DNA of 64,000 nucleotides, taken from contig QLIY01000755.1 in NCBI GenBank assembly GCA_003260075.1, positions 1 through 64,000 on the forward strand, given 5' to 3'. The stretch's first letter is position 1, and every line of letters begins with the position of its first letter. Source of the DNA: Phallusia mammillata. Its lineage: Eukaryota > Chordata > Ascidiacea > Phlebobranchia > Ascidiidae. This document shows positions 11,161 to 23,361 of this stretch, piece by piece. Below the pieces are notes generated by a model, which was not told the origin of the DNA, did not search any database, and was given only the letters and a program-made list of their open reading frames with translations. The translations under genes and the position numbers were made by a program.

Positions 11161-12166
11161 TTATGACGTCAATATTATGATTTCTATGTCACTTACTCTT
11201 CTTGTTCGTTTCGCTCTTTGTCCGTTCCATTGCTTACGTAGATATGCGCTCATCGTAGATTTGGCGTTTTCCCCATCCACGATCATTACGTCATTGCTGC
11301 TTACGTCATCTTCGTCGGATGAGCAGACGGAATTGTCGTGGATTCCGGAATCATTCATCGTCGATTCAAGGTCAAAATCAACTTCTTCTAGGAGATCGTA
11401 TCGATTTGGAAGTATCGCGATATCGACCCTGCGACCGCGATACGATACACTTTCGCCCGGTATCGACGATGAGTTCTTATCCAACGAAACAAGAACGTCT
11501 TTATCGGCGTCATAATCAGTGTTTGTGATGTCATCGATTGTTTGTTTGTATTTTTGCTTTTTTAGTTTTAGTCGAATACTGGCAAAAGTGATTCTTCGCT
11601 TTTTCTTGTGACTCTTCAACTTTTCGTCGTCTGCTGCAAGTGTTATGTAAAAAATTGATTTTTCAGTTTCACTACCGGCTAAAAGTTATGACTTTTGTGA
11701 TAGAACCGACTGACAAAAAATTGGAATCCCATCACTGATTCTATTTAAACTTAAAATCAGAATCTCCCAGCTGATTGCTTGGTGGATGAAAACTGTAATG
11801 AATATTCTATTTAAATAAGATACTGAAGATCCCGCATAGGTGAAATAAATTTATCTCAGTTCATAAGGATGGATGACTTAATGATTTAATCAATTTGAAT
11901 CTTCCGAATACATGACACAAGTTAACGTCTAAATAAAACAGAATCTAATTCATTCACTAACCATTGTGATGATGGTGTTTTTTCTTCAAGTGTAGTTTGG
12001 TTAAAATCGTGCACCAGACCCCATGTTTCTTGTCTCCAATCAAAGCGTCGCAATCACAATCTCCACTAGTGACGTCACAATGCCCCGTTGTGACGTCACA
12101 TTCATCCTCCGGGAATATTGGAACGTCGTCATTGTGGCACAACGGGTCGTAACGATTTTGCTTCAT
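11161..12166 (-). CDS. unrecognised two-exon protein, acidic/basic low-complexity
   Basis: I do not recognise this gene. Model: exon 1 12166-11962, donor GTTAGT; exon 2 11633-11161, acceptor TTGCAG. The phases agree (1-base overhang plus 2 bases) and give 225 residues. Exon 1 holds a Cys/Asp-rich stretch (DECDVT and HCDVTSGDCD) and ends in KKKHHHHN. Exon 2 starts with a basic segment (KSHKKKRRITF and KLKKQKYKQ), followed by an acidic serine-rich stretch (SSDEDDVSSND) and a basic tail (RAKRTRR). No signal peptide, membrane segment or known domain is visible. The intron carries two repeats (11687-11737 and from 11759). A caution is that the CDVT repeats come from copies of the TGACGTCA motif that is common in non-coding parts of the window. 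A real lineage-specific gene is plausible; a chance pair of open frames is possible. Confidence 0.42.
11687..11737. mobile_element. remnant of the CAGTGGTGGGATTC MITE family
   Basis: Matches the right third of the element at 2456-2618 (GACTTTTGTGATAGAACCG ... GAATCCCATCACTG) with a few changes. The left end is absent. Confidence 0.65.
11759..11905. repeat. dispersed repeat shared with 47.4 kb
   Basis: Starts AGAATCTCCCAGCTGATTG and shares its first 45 bp nearly exactly with 47403 onward, plus later blocks (TTAAATAAGATAC, GGAATGAC/GGATGACTTAATG). The 47.4-kb copy has inverted ends around its centre. Probably a MITE family of about 240 bp. Confidence 0.55.
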
Positions 12167-15100
12167 TATTACTTACAAATTATAATTAAATCTAAAACAG
12201 GAAGATTTTTAGATGAGTTCGAACTTTCTCCTTGTTTTCACATCTTTAGCTGGAAACTTTAAAAAACTATCAACACCTCCATAACGTATAAGAAAATCAA
12301 AAACTGAAGCAAAACCTGTCGTAAGTTTGGTTATGGTAATAATATGTAATATTTGCTTCAATATATTTATGTAGTTCTGTTAATGACTGCTATTTTATGG
12401 GTATTGCTATCCTCATACCGATTCAAACTCACAAAATATTTTACCAAAAGACTTTGTTCATTGGAATTGGCAATTCGATTTTTTTGAAGCATACGGCATG
12501 ATTACAGCCCAATTTACAATTTATGTTTAAATCCCTGGTGACACACGAATATAGCGAACTCATTATATTTTCCCATGTTACTAATTACTGTCCACATGAC
12601 GCAACTTGGCTTGTTAAATCTCTCTTGGTTATTTTAACACGTATAGGTATTTCGTTTTACTATTGATTCAAGCATAAGTGCACGCTCGGTGAGGTGATTG
12701 TTTGAAGTCAAATACTTTAACTGCGGTTCCGTAGTCGATGATTTACGATTTGAACCGCAACCTTCAAACCGTATAGCGTTTTTACCTAGTTACCAGGAAA
12801 GACAACATAGAAATATAAATTAGACCTGCGCATCCCTGCGGGAATAATTTGTCCTAAATTCGAATCGCCATGTGCCGGACGGGGCAAGTGTAGCAGATGA
12901 CAGGTCGTCGATATTTAGGCATAAACTTTTTCCAAGTAACATTCAGACTAAGACAGAATGACCTGTTTCCCATATCAAGGCGTTTCTAGAAAGTTACATA
13001 AATTCCAATTACAAAACCTTGGCAATTTTTTTCTTTGTCACAACGACATATGTGTTTCAATTCAACCTTTCCTACGTTGAGGCAAAGAAAACAAAACCCT
13101 AATGAAACCAGTAATCTTCTTCTGTAACTATTTGTGCGATTTCATGACTAAGTATAACAGCATTTTATCTGCACTGCAACAACACTCTATAAATTGCAAC
13201 TATTGCTTCCAGGCAGGCGCACCCTGTTATTTAACAACGCTTGGTAACTTCGCTATATTTGCTCAGTAAACTTCCAATAAGTCCCTATGCACAGAGCCAT
13301 CTGTATGGTCGCGTGCCTTAGGAAAAATCACAAGGCAATTCGCAGTTTGGTGCGAGTCCAGAATACACAACTAATTCTGATAACTACGTAATACAATGTC
13401 CAACCCAATCTTGTATGTCCTCTTGTTACCTCCCATTCACTGCGTTTGCTTTTCTTCTTTACTCTTTGTGTCCAGTCATTGTTTTAATGCACTGGACTTT
13501 TTCAGCGCTTACGACAGGCTATTATATCATTATGACACAGATTTACAAACTAGCGTGATTTCATGTCAGTTGAAACGTACAAATATTTCTGCAGCGTATA
13601 GACTTGATCTGATGATTTACTGCACAGCAATAAATCGACAAAAATATCTGTCGCAAACTTGCTAATTCAGAAGCATGACTAAACGCTACGTCACAACATG
13701 ACGTAGTAATTGCTTACTTAAGACAAAAAAGAAACTTAGACAGAAAGAAACTGTTAGTTTTGTTCCTAAAACACGTTGGTTCTGATCTATTCAATTAAAC
13801 AAAATCTGTCAAATATGTGACCAAAAAGTCAATTTACATATTAAGCTTAAAGCTTTCTTGATTTGCAGTAAAAAGAACTGAACTCAGTAAAAAAAGCAGA
13901 TTTTATCTTTTTTTATATCTGTGACACGCATCGAAGCTTAGATAATTCCCTACTTTTTCCCTTGCACCTATACACACCTGTAGACCCTCACGTTAATTGA
14001 AACAGACAATGGAACAAAAACATCATTCCAAATCCCATTGTTGGCCATTACATAGATAGTCATGTGCCAAAGGTTGTTTGTTACGTCACAATTAGCTGGT
14101 GGGCGCGAAAATCGGAAGTCATCAACTCGAAGTTAACATATAGGCGCTAAAACGAGACATGTTTGTAAAACAATAAACACTATCGGAAGTGGAAAGAAAT
14201 AAAATCGGCACATATATTAACATATTTCTCCCCACCTAAAATATAGTATATGTGCATGCACGCAAGTTTATGAACTACTACTTTAGTATTATTCTTGAAT
14301 GCAAAGTACGACTAATTTTAGCTTTGTTCATTTATTCCGACGGCGAATTTGCATTTTAGCACTCGCATCTACAAATACGTATTCAGGTGTTTTTGCTGAA
14401 CTTTCCGACAAACCAAAGAAGTAGAAACGTATTTCCAAAAATGTACCTAACTGAATTCAATTACAAATGCAACATGTTTTTACCCAGACCAGGGCTGCTT
14501 AAAGTTTTTAGCCGCTTAAAATTTAATAAGTGTTTTCCTACACATTCTATTAAGTATTTGAAACAAGGATTTGATTGTAAACGTAATTTAACCTGTTCCT
14601 TATTTGGCCGCTTACCTTGGAGTATTTATATTATCTGGAATCTTACGTCATTTTATGATATTAGAGCCGTATTAAGCCCTTCAGATTTTCGGTGTTGCAT
14701 ACAGAGGTATGGTATATGTGACACGAGAATGGATGATTGACGAAAAGCGGGCCTGAACACTGCAACTGTTTACAGTCATAAGGGACGATCAGCGTCAACT
14801 AGAAAAAAAATCTAAATTAACTGTATATTTCAATACTGATACACCACTAAAAATTCGGTTGTGAAAGACTATAGTTCTTTGGTATCTCCTTTCCCTTAAA
14901 GTCCGAAGCGTGTGTTTATCTTTTTAATGGTTAATCTGGTGAAAAATACCGCAATGAAATTTCAGATGTGCGAAACATTTAAAAATATTCAGCTGGGTAA
15001 AAAAAGTATTCGTAAATTAGGCCTTAAGACATTTGCGCGACGAAAATCAGAAAATCTATATAATAGAGTGCTTTTGACCCAAATTTGGGAAGCCCTGATC

Positions 15101-18100
15101 TACACCTTGCCTTCAGTAGCACTAAACGCGAACGAAGAAATTGTTTTGTAGTAATACGGGTGCAATAGTGCAAAAACATGTACCTTAAAACTTTTCTAAG
15201 TGTCACAACTGACAACCTAAAAACAACTGTACTGTTTATTTTTAATTCGCGGCGAGGTTTTGAATTTATTTTCATCTGCTACACAATCGCACCTCTTTCA
15301 TCTTTACCCTAACGTACCTTGGCTGGCTTTTGTTTGGCACTAAGCTGATACTCTCACGTTACAAGCTGCAAAGGCCTCAACAATCTGTAGGTTAAATCAC
15401 CTGAAGCGAGGTGTTGTGGACGGATACGCATAGCCGATCAAGCGTTAGAGGTCACGTGATAGAGTTGCTTGCCACAGATCTTGCATATTATGTTGCAATT
15501 TATACCAGGTACACTGTTTTGATCCTTTTGGCTTTGTTTTTCAGTTGTTTTGGCTGCCAAGAGCCCAAACTCACAAGCGACCAGCGGTCCTTAACTTGTA
15601 ATAGATGATAAACTTTTTTGTTTGTCCACAGGACTTACACTATATTTTTACTTAAAACTGAAAAGAATAGTGAAATCATGTAATTCAATGCGTTAGGTGT
15701 CAATAACCTTTATCATCTCTCGAAATTCTATTTGGTAGAAAAAAAATTGAATCCATAACGATTGTTGTGTATTCTTACTTAGTTTATACTGAAAAATTCA
15801 ATGGTTCGCGCTATTCTTTCAATTGAGGGTGGTAATTCATGAACTGAAATAAGTTGAGAACCACTGCACTTGACTATACTGAATGTTTTCTCTTTTTTGT
15901 ATCACGAATAAGAAAACTTAGATAATAGCAATCAAAAACAGAGCTTGTTCTGGTCAACCTTTTTGCGGTTTTAGTGGTGTACGTATTTTCTCTTATTTAT
16001 CCATGTTTGCTTTTCATACAGCGTAAACGAGTTATCACCTACACATGCAGACTGTAATGACAAATTACACTGTTTTTGCTACACGAAAGCACGACTGTCC
16101 TCAATTCAACAAATATATTTCACGCAAAATAATAAACGAGGCAAAACTGCACCAAAAACTCAAACAAATCTTTATCTGAAAAAAATGTGGACCCACAAAA
16201 CACATTAACGAACAATTTAATTAAGTCTTATAGCCTGCTGCACACAAACAGAAAACGTATTCGAGAATGTTGGAAGCGAAATTCAAATGGCGACACTACT
16301 TTTCTTGCAACCTATTTTCGAACGTTTCGATCCTTACTGTTTTGATTTGAGAAAAATATGAAATTAACCTCAACTTTGTTATTATAATATCACAACAACA
16401 ATAAACTTGGCATGCGTTGTTATACCATCATTTAGTTCACAACAACTTTCTCGCATTTGTCACCTTTGTACTTCCCACCTTGCGTTTACCGCCTCGGGGG
16501 AAATACCACTTGGTATTGTTGTAAAAACAAAGCATTAAATCAATTTCCATCCGAATTTCACAAACAAGTGCCTTCTGATATTTTAGAGTTAGTCGGTAAA
16601 ATTGTTAACACAAACTAATTTTTACTCGTGTTTTGCATTGTTTTGAAAATATTTGTCTGTGAAAAAAACAAATCATATTATTTACGAAATGTGTAGTTTC
16701 ATATATTTTTTTGGGTTCCCGCGCCCTTATGGGTAGTGGGTTAATTGCAAACCATAAACGCGAGTTTTTAACAACCTTGAACAAATTTTATATTTGTGTT
16801 ACAAATCCAGCAAAGGTGGGCTACTCTAAGCTTATCACAATCAAAAGTTTAACTTCAAATATGGATAAAACAACTTCGAAAAACGTGATTGAGTAGCCTA
16901 CTATACAGAGCATTAGCTCGCTCGTCGTTAATAAGTTGTCTGTATTTGTTATCCATTTTAAATAACTTAAATTGTTGTACGGATCGTTGTCAATGTGTTT
17001 GATTTCTATATCACTGGTCACGCATGGCCAATGAAGGTGATTCCCCTATAAGTTTGCCTCTGAAAGAAACGTTAAGACTGCGTTGCGAAGATCCGCTTTT
17101 TGTACCTTCAATTTAGCAATGTTAGCAAGATTAGCAAGGTCGTTGATTTCCTTTATAAAATAGATCTATTGAAGTTTTGGCACCTAAGCTTTGTATTTGG
17201 TACATAAACTTACCATTTACTTCGTTGTTAAATTTTGCTCCAATGCCTGTCAGCATACTGCACTTGTATATGTAACATCTATTCTATATATGGAGCTTTA
17301 ATTGTAAAAAAAACCTAAGGTCTATTATGTGTTAGCTACTTTCGATTTTTAAACTGTACATTTTTGCTATTAAAACAGTTTAACTCGGTGGTTCCCAACC
17401 TGGGGTTCGCGGACCCCCAAAGGGTCCGTGAGATGGTTTTAGGGGGTCCATGGAGGCAAACATTCTTAGTACCATTAACCAACAATACAATTTTTGTAAG
17501 TTTTTGAACCGTTTTTACAATTCTGCATACAAGTGCAAACTGTGTATCAAACCTTCTTTTTTGTATTATTGTTACCTCCATTGTGACATGACAACACACA
17601 AGAACAATCAAACTTATAGTGCTTTGTTTTAGGTTTTGTACACCAGAAATTTTTTTCTCTTCATTGCGTTGACTGAGTCAGTACAGGACTTAGTTGAGAT
17701 TTAAGCACTATGAAGGGGGGGGGGGGGATTGTTATCTCCATTGTGACATCACAACACACAAGAACAATCAAGCTTATAGTGCTTTGTTTCAGGTTTTGTA
17801 CACCAGAAAATATTTCTCTCAATTGAGTTGACTGAGTTAGTACAGAACTTAGTTGAGATTTAAGCACTATGAAGGTTGATTACATTTTGATTAAAAAAAG
17901 CGAAAGTAATAACCTATAATGAAGGAAACAAAAAACATAACAAGACTAAATTATGTTGGTGGTCCACGGACCTATAAAATTTATAAAAGGAGTCCGTGAC
18001 TACAAAAAGGTTGGGAACGGGGGGGGGGGTTTAACTGCAGAAAGTATTTGAGACATTTTGCTTTCACTGATTTATTATGTTCCGAAAAAATGATGTTTTG

Positions 18101-18154
18101 CTTTTCAATCTGCAGCTATTTTAGGTTGGTTGGTTTAAAGTTAAATTGTACAAA
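12167..18154. other. intergenic, no gene seen before the DNAJC17 start
   Basis: Open frames of up to 117 codons occur but show no splice-consistent extension, domain or compositional sign of coding. A fragment at 15850-15868 (GTTGAGAACCACTGC) is one terminus of a hAT-like element. The 17.4-18.0 kb part is a mobile element listed separately. Confidence 0.5.
17386..18028. mobile_element. hAT-like element, TIR (C)GGTGGTTCCCAACC, with internal haplotype join
   Basis: Left end CGGTGGTTCCCAACC then GGTTCGCGGACC; right end GTCCGTGACTAC...GGTTGGGAAC. GTTTAACT occurs just before the left end (17378-17385) and again just after the right end (18029-18036), a perfect 8-bp target duplication. The outermost right bases are replaced by an 11-nt G run (18019-18029). 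Inside, about 140 bp is present twice, separated by another poly-G (17715-17727). No transposase frame. Confidence 0.7.
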
Positions 18155-20677
18155 ATGCCACCTACCAATCAAAAGAAAGATGATTTGATGAAACTTGATT
18201 TATACAAACTTTTAAACATAAACGAAGATGCAACACAAAAACAGGTAAATAGATTTAGTTTCTTAAAACAAAATTGACAAAATTTACTGATTATAAAATA
18301 ATTATTGATTTACTGTCAGAGTTTTGAAATTGATAACCAATTAGTACATAAAATGTAAACAAACAATTAGTGGAGGTTGAAGTATATAAATGTGAATAGG
18401 CAAATCTTTTTAATAAAAAGTAGTACGAAGAGTTTAACAATATTTGATAATTATGGAAGCAAAACTCAGCCATAACTAAACCATTTTTCATTTTTATTTC
18501 AGGTCAAAAAAGCTTACAGAAAAAAAGCTCTGGAATGTCATCCAGATAAAAATCCTGACAATCCCAAAGCAGGTTGATCCCAATAAAAACTAAAAAATGT
18601 TATTGTTGTCCAATTTGCTGTGCACAGATTATTTGTGATGTTTTTTTTTATCATTTTAGCTGCCTTGTTTCACCAACTTTCGGAGGCTCTTAAAATTTTG
18701 TCGGACGTTGGTGCAAGGGTAAGTCCCTGTTGTGTGAAAAAAAGAAATCAAAGTCTCATAGTTTACTTTTCCAGGCTGCCTATGATCATGTGAGGAAAGC
18801 AAAGAAAGCTGCCCAGGAAAGAACAGACAAACTTGATGTCAAGAGGAAAAAAGTTAAACTTGGTATTTGTGTGAAACAGATTTTTTACACATCTTATATT
18901 TTTACAGTGGATCAGTTTTTTTTACATTAATGAAGTCTGTGCTTGTGAATTTGCTTAAGTTTGGAACCAAAACTTTTTCTTATTTCTGCTTTTGTGTAAA
19001 GATCTCGAAGCGCGAGAACAAGCTGCAGAAGCAGCAGCTAAACAACAGGATAAGAAACAAGCAAAAAACACTTTAAAGCAGGAGGTGAACAATTTTAACT
19101 CAACATAAATGCAATGTGTTGATACAATGCCATACAACTACAGACAGTGCACATTGTTCAAAAGGTCTCATTGGTGCAGCTGGTAACAAGACATTGGTTC
19201 CACAAGCCAGTACCAGAGTGTAGCCTGCCTGTACTAGCCTGTTTAATCAACATCTTGTTACAAGCTGCGCTGACCAAAAAGTTGAAACAGTGTGCACTGT
19301 TAGCAGCTAACACATTTGAACCTAGCATTAAAAAGGCAACTGTTTGCATTTTGGTTCTATTTAAATTATACCGTATTTTTTACAAACTGTATGTAGATTG
19401 AGCGATTACGTGATGAAGGATCAAGAATTTTAGAAGAAGAGCAGATAAAAATGAGAGATCAATTAAAAAAAGAACGGCTCGGTATTTGTTTTTATTTTTC
19501 CTCATTTTTTATGTGTGTTTATTGTCAAACTGTTTCAGCTGCCCAAGCAAACCTAATGAGAAAAAGTGAAGCTGCAAGGCTCAAGTTAAAGTGGAAAGCT
19601 AAGAAAGACACTGATGAAAATGGAGGGTATTCACGGGACATACTCATGAAAATGTTTTCAAAGGTTTGTTTGAATAACTAAACCGCTTCTTTTTCCAAAA
19701 AAAAGATTTATGATCTTAAGATCTGTTTACTTTTTGTAGCAGCAGTTTTTAAATTGAAATTGTTTCCAGTTTTAAGAATACTTTGTTTTATTTTATGTAA
19801 TGATATTTTTTCTGTGTTATAGTATTGTGATGTCACAGCATTGATTTTATCAAAGAAACCTGGTGGAGCAATCATTGAAATGGAAAACTCCAAAGCAGCA
19901 GTAAGAATTTTTTGACCATTATATATGTGCTGTACCAACTTCCAAGTTACATGTTTTTTAAAATAAAACATTTGAAACGCTTTCTTTTCAATTTACTGAG
20001 ATGGTGAAAATCATGTGCCAAAACGTTTAATAAAACAAAGCATCTTGCATTTAGTGTAATGTAAACATTTTGTTACTTTTAACAGAAATTAGCTCTCTCA
20101 GCTGAACTGGGCTTGACAAGTAACCCTCTACGGATCACATGGTTATCAGGTGACCTTGGTGATGAAACAGCGCCATCTAACAGTGATGAGGACACCAACA
20201 GGGGGGGGGGTTTTGTTTTATTTTATGTAATGCTATTTTTTCTGTGTTATAGTATTGTGATGTCACAGCATTGATTTTATCAAAGAAACCTGGCGGAGCA
20301 ATCATTGAAATGGAAAACTCTAAAGCAGCAGTAAGAACTTTTTGACAACTAAATATACTGTACCAACTTCCAAGTTACATGTTTTTTAAAACAAACATTT
20401 GAAACGCTTTCTTTTTAATTTACTGAGATGGCGAAAATCATGTGCCAAAACGTTTAATAAAATAAAGCATCTTGCATTTAGTGCAATGTAAACATTTTGT
20501 TACTTTTAACAGAAGTTAGCTCTTTCAGCTGAACTTGGCTTGACAAGTAACCCTCTACGGATCACGTGGTTATCAGGTAACCTTGGTGATGAAACAGCGC
20601 CATCTAACAGTGATGAGGACACCAACAGTCGCACACAAGGTGGTGGCAAAGAGTCAGACCCTGTTGTACAAGTTGAG
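18155..20677 (+). CDS. DNAJC17: DNAJC17, J-domain and RRM spliceosome-associated protein (exons 1-9)
   Basis: Exons: 18155-18244, 18503-18572, 18660-18718, 18775-18862, 19002-19084, 19397-19481, 19539-19663, 20253-20330, 20513-20677; the last coding exon is at 59230. With it the protein has 318 residues (human 304). The J domain is at residues 15-80: [32 protein letters not shown] with the HPD motif that stimulates Hsp70, then [13 protein letters not shown] charged coiled-coil region follows ([20 protein letters not shown], then [15 protein letters not shown]). The RRM-like fold starts at [10 protein letters not shown] and runs through [18 protein letters not shown] and [10 protein letters not shown]. 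The family is nuclear and linked to pre-mRNA splicing. Exons 8-9 are present twice: the first copy (19823-19900, 20086-20200) runs into a poly-G tract and has no donor, so it is taken as the other haplotype. Confidence 0.93.
19785..20632. repeat. tandem allelic copy of DNAJC17 exons 8-9 joined by poly-G
   Basis: About 415 bp (from 19785) containing exon 8, its intron and most of exon 9 recur from 20211 after ten Gs (20201-20210). Exonic differences are few and mostly synonymous third-base changes; the intron has small indels. Exon 9 of the first copy is cut in the middle by the G run. Confidence 0.85.
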
Positions 20678-23116
20678 GTGAGGTTTGTGCACATTTTTGA
20701 ATGCAGCAAATCCCTTGGGTTTTGACTCGTGTAATTGATAATTTGACACCAGGTGGAGGCAGAGAGCAGCATTTTTGCATGCTTAAGGTTGATTTGTGCA
20801 TAGTTGACAAGTGAATAGGGGATATATTAGCAATGCAGCAGTTACTTGTACTCAATGCATATGTATATTTTGTGTATGTTATAAACTATTATTTTTTTCG
20901 TGTGGGATTTTTGTGCTGTTATGGCATATATTTCCATGGATTTTCTATTTGTGGATTTATTAGCAAGTTCTATGCACAAGCTGTAGTCCATCATGGCATG
21001 ATGGTTTGACATTTGATATTAAAATCGTGCTTTCGTTGAAGCGAATGGATTACCCCCGCTTTTACGTGCATAAAATCGCGTCTTCGCGCTCACGGGCGTT
21101 TGTTATCGGGTTCCGCATCACCGGCCATGCGTAAACGGTGGAAAATTACCACAACTTGTTGCATGTCAGGCATGCAAAGCTGTTGCATGAATTTGGTTGG
21201 CAAAAATGCGGTCGAAGCCAAAAACATGACTTCCGAAGCTTCCAGACTTGCGGCTTCCAGTGTAAAGCTTCCAACTCATATCGGCTTTGGTGCGCAGCTT
21301 GACTAGGAATTTTTTTTCAAACACAGCAAATATATGAGTGTAGCGTATGTGCCGTGACTTTTTTGACCAGATGTCATTTCTCTTGATTTAACCGGAATTT
21401 TTGGCTCTTACATGCAGTAACAAATGTTCTTTATCACGTCATAGTAGAGATTTACATGCCACGAATTCATGCAGCAAAATTTCCGATTTGTAACGCCGAA
21501 CGGACCAAATAAGTAAAAAAATATACCGTGGCAATTTTGAAATTTATATTTGTCAAACATTCTCCAGCGAGAAAAGGTTCCCCCCGAAGCAAGTTAGATG
21601 GCAATCTTGCGCGGAACAGCAAGCTTACACAAACTTACACACCTCAAACCAGCCCTAAGCTCGGATTAAAAATCTCTTTTGACCTTTTCACTGTGGCGCC
21701 AAGACTTGTTCAGATAAGCACAAAATCGTGTGGAAGAAAAAAAGCATTTTGCCATTGTGACGTAAGAAACGCTGTTGTTGTTCAACTTGCAAGGTTTGTA
21801 ATGTACGACTTTGCTCATTATGTGGTTGCATCTATGCCTTTGTGACGTAACACTCGTGTTAATCAGCGGTACATCAATCACAGATGGAAATTTGTCAAAC
21901 TTTCTTGTTTTTAGGCCCCATTGGTCGATGTTTTTTAAATATTTCTGATACTTTGCACGGAAATAATTTTGACAAACACGGTGAAACTGCTGTCAGTTTT
22001 ATTTGCTGGTTCAGCAACCCTTACCCTTCTTATTGATTGACGCCATTAAGCTATGATTGAAGTCATTGAAACATCACATTGATTGACATTTTGTCAGTCG
22101 CTTTTCATTCCCATTGCTCTTGCCTCCTTACACTCCAGCTGCACAGCTGACTTTTTGTTTGTGACGTCTAAATAGTCTTTGTGACACCTCGTGACGTAAC
22201 ACTAGGGGGGGGGGGCCAGCTGCACAGCTGACTTTTCGTTTGTGACGTCTAAATAGTCTTTGTGACACCTCGTGACGTAACACTACCCGGTAAGTTACAC
22301 AGAGTCATGCTTGGGTGAACTTGAGTGTCCTGTTGTTTTTGGCAAACACATCTTGCTATCTGTATAGCTTGCAGGTACAAATTACTAGTTGTTAACTTGA
22401 TTTAGTCGGTTGGATTAAAGTTTATGTTGCAAAGTTATTCATATTTTCCTAACTTGACATCTGCAACTTTCATTGTGTTGTCACTTGCGTTCCATAAATA
22501 TGCAAATTTGAACTTTCGATGCGCTTAGAATTTGCATAAAAATTGTTGGAACCAAAAAAACTTCGCATTCGCTCTTATTATAACGGGTCAAGCTTATATT
22601 TAACTTTATATGTCACACATTATATATAGAGGAATATACTGGTTTCCATTGAAAACATTCCCTACGTGAAATTGACCGAATACTTCTCGTTTTTAATCCC
22701 CACTTTACTACGGTAAACGCCGCCGTTTTGTAAAATTCCTTGCTGCATATCTCGCCATTCACTGTCCTTCGGTTTCCGCAAAACGCCTGTCCGCTTGTCA
22801 CATCATAGTACTACGGAAAAACTGGACACATTGTGACGACATAGGTGAGACATTTGAATGATACCTGGCAGTCGGCGTCCTTAGGTTTTGACCATATTTG
22901 GAGGCGGCGTTGCGGCGCGAATTTGTATTCTAGAATTAAACGATTGCGAGGTTCGAATTCCTTGCTTCACGCCTTACATTGATTGCAGGTAATCTGCAAC
23001 ACTGACATGGTTTAATGCCAACTGTGTGCATATACTGAACCTGTCCGTCTTTTGCTGCCAGTAAGGCAATATAGAGGGACATTTTTTTTAAATATCTTTC
23101 AACTTACTGCGTATAT

Positions 23117-23361
23117 CGGTGATTCCTAACCGGGAAGGATTTTTTAATCTTATGGGGAGGAATTTACTTTAATCTGTACATGTGGTTTGTAAATATACAC
23201 TTCAGTTTACGCAATATAACCTATGAAGTTGATAAAATAGCCATATTTTAATGATCTATATATGGTTTAGCATCTACTATGTAGTCTATTGGGGAGGAAT
23301 CTAAATGTTTTAAATTATTAATTGAGGAATTCGTCGATAAAGTCTGTGAACCACTGGCGTA
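23117..23361. mobile_element. hAT-like MITE (GATTCCTAACCGGGA ... GTGAACCACTGG)
   Basis: Left end resembles CAGTGGTTCTAAACCGGG of the element at 58771, including the following GGAAGGAATTTTT-type sequence. The right end carries GAACCACTGG. The 3' part (about 150 bp) recurs after the poly-G at 23439-23449. Confidence 0.5.

Noticed and set aside
11804-11819. ATTCTATTTAAATAAG, one base from the 16-nt Ciona spliced leader
   Set aside because: No GT donor follows, no small-RNA gene structure is visible, and it lies inside a dispersed repeat. Chance similarity is likely in AT-rich DNA.
14387-14740. 117-codon open frame, and a similar one at 48820-49173
   Set aside because: No recognisable motif or coding bias; isolated in intergenic DNA.
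22890-22975. Possible tRNA (GAGGTTCGAATTCC core with GGCGT/ACGCC ends)
   Set aside because: Acceptor pairing is broken after 5 bp and no D or anticodon arm fits.
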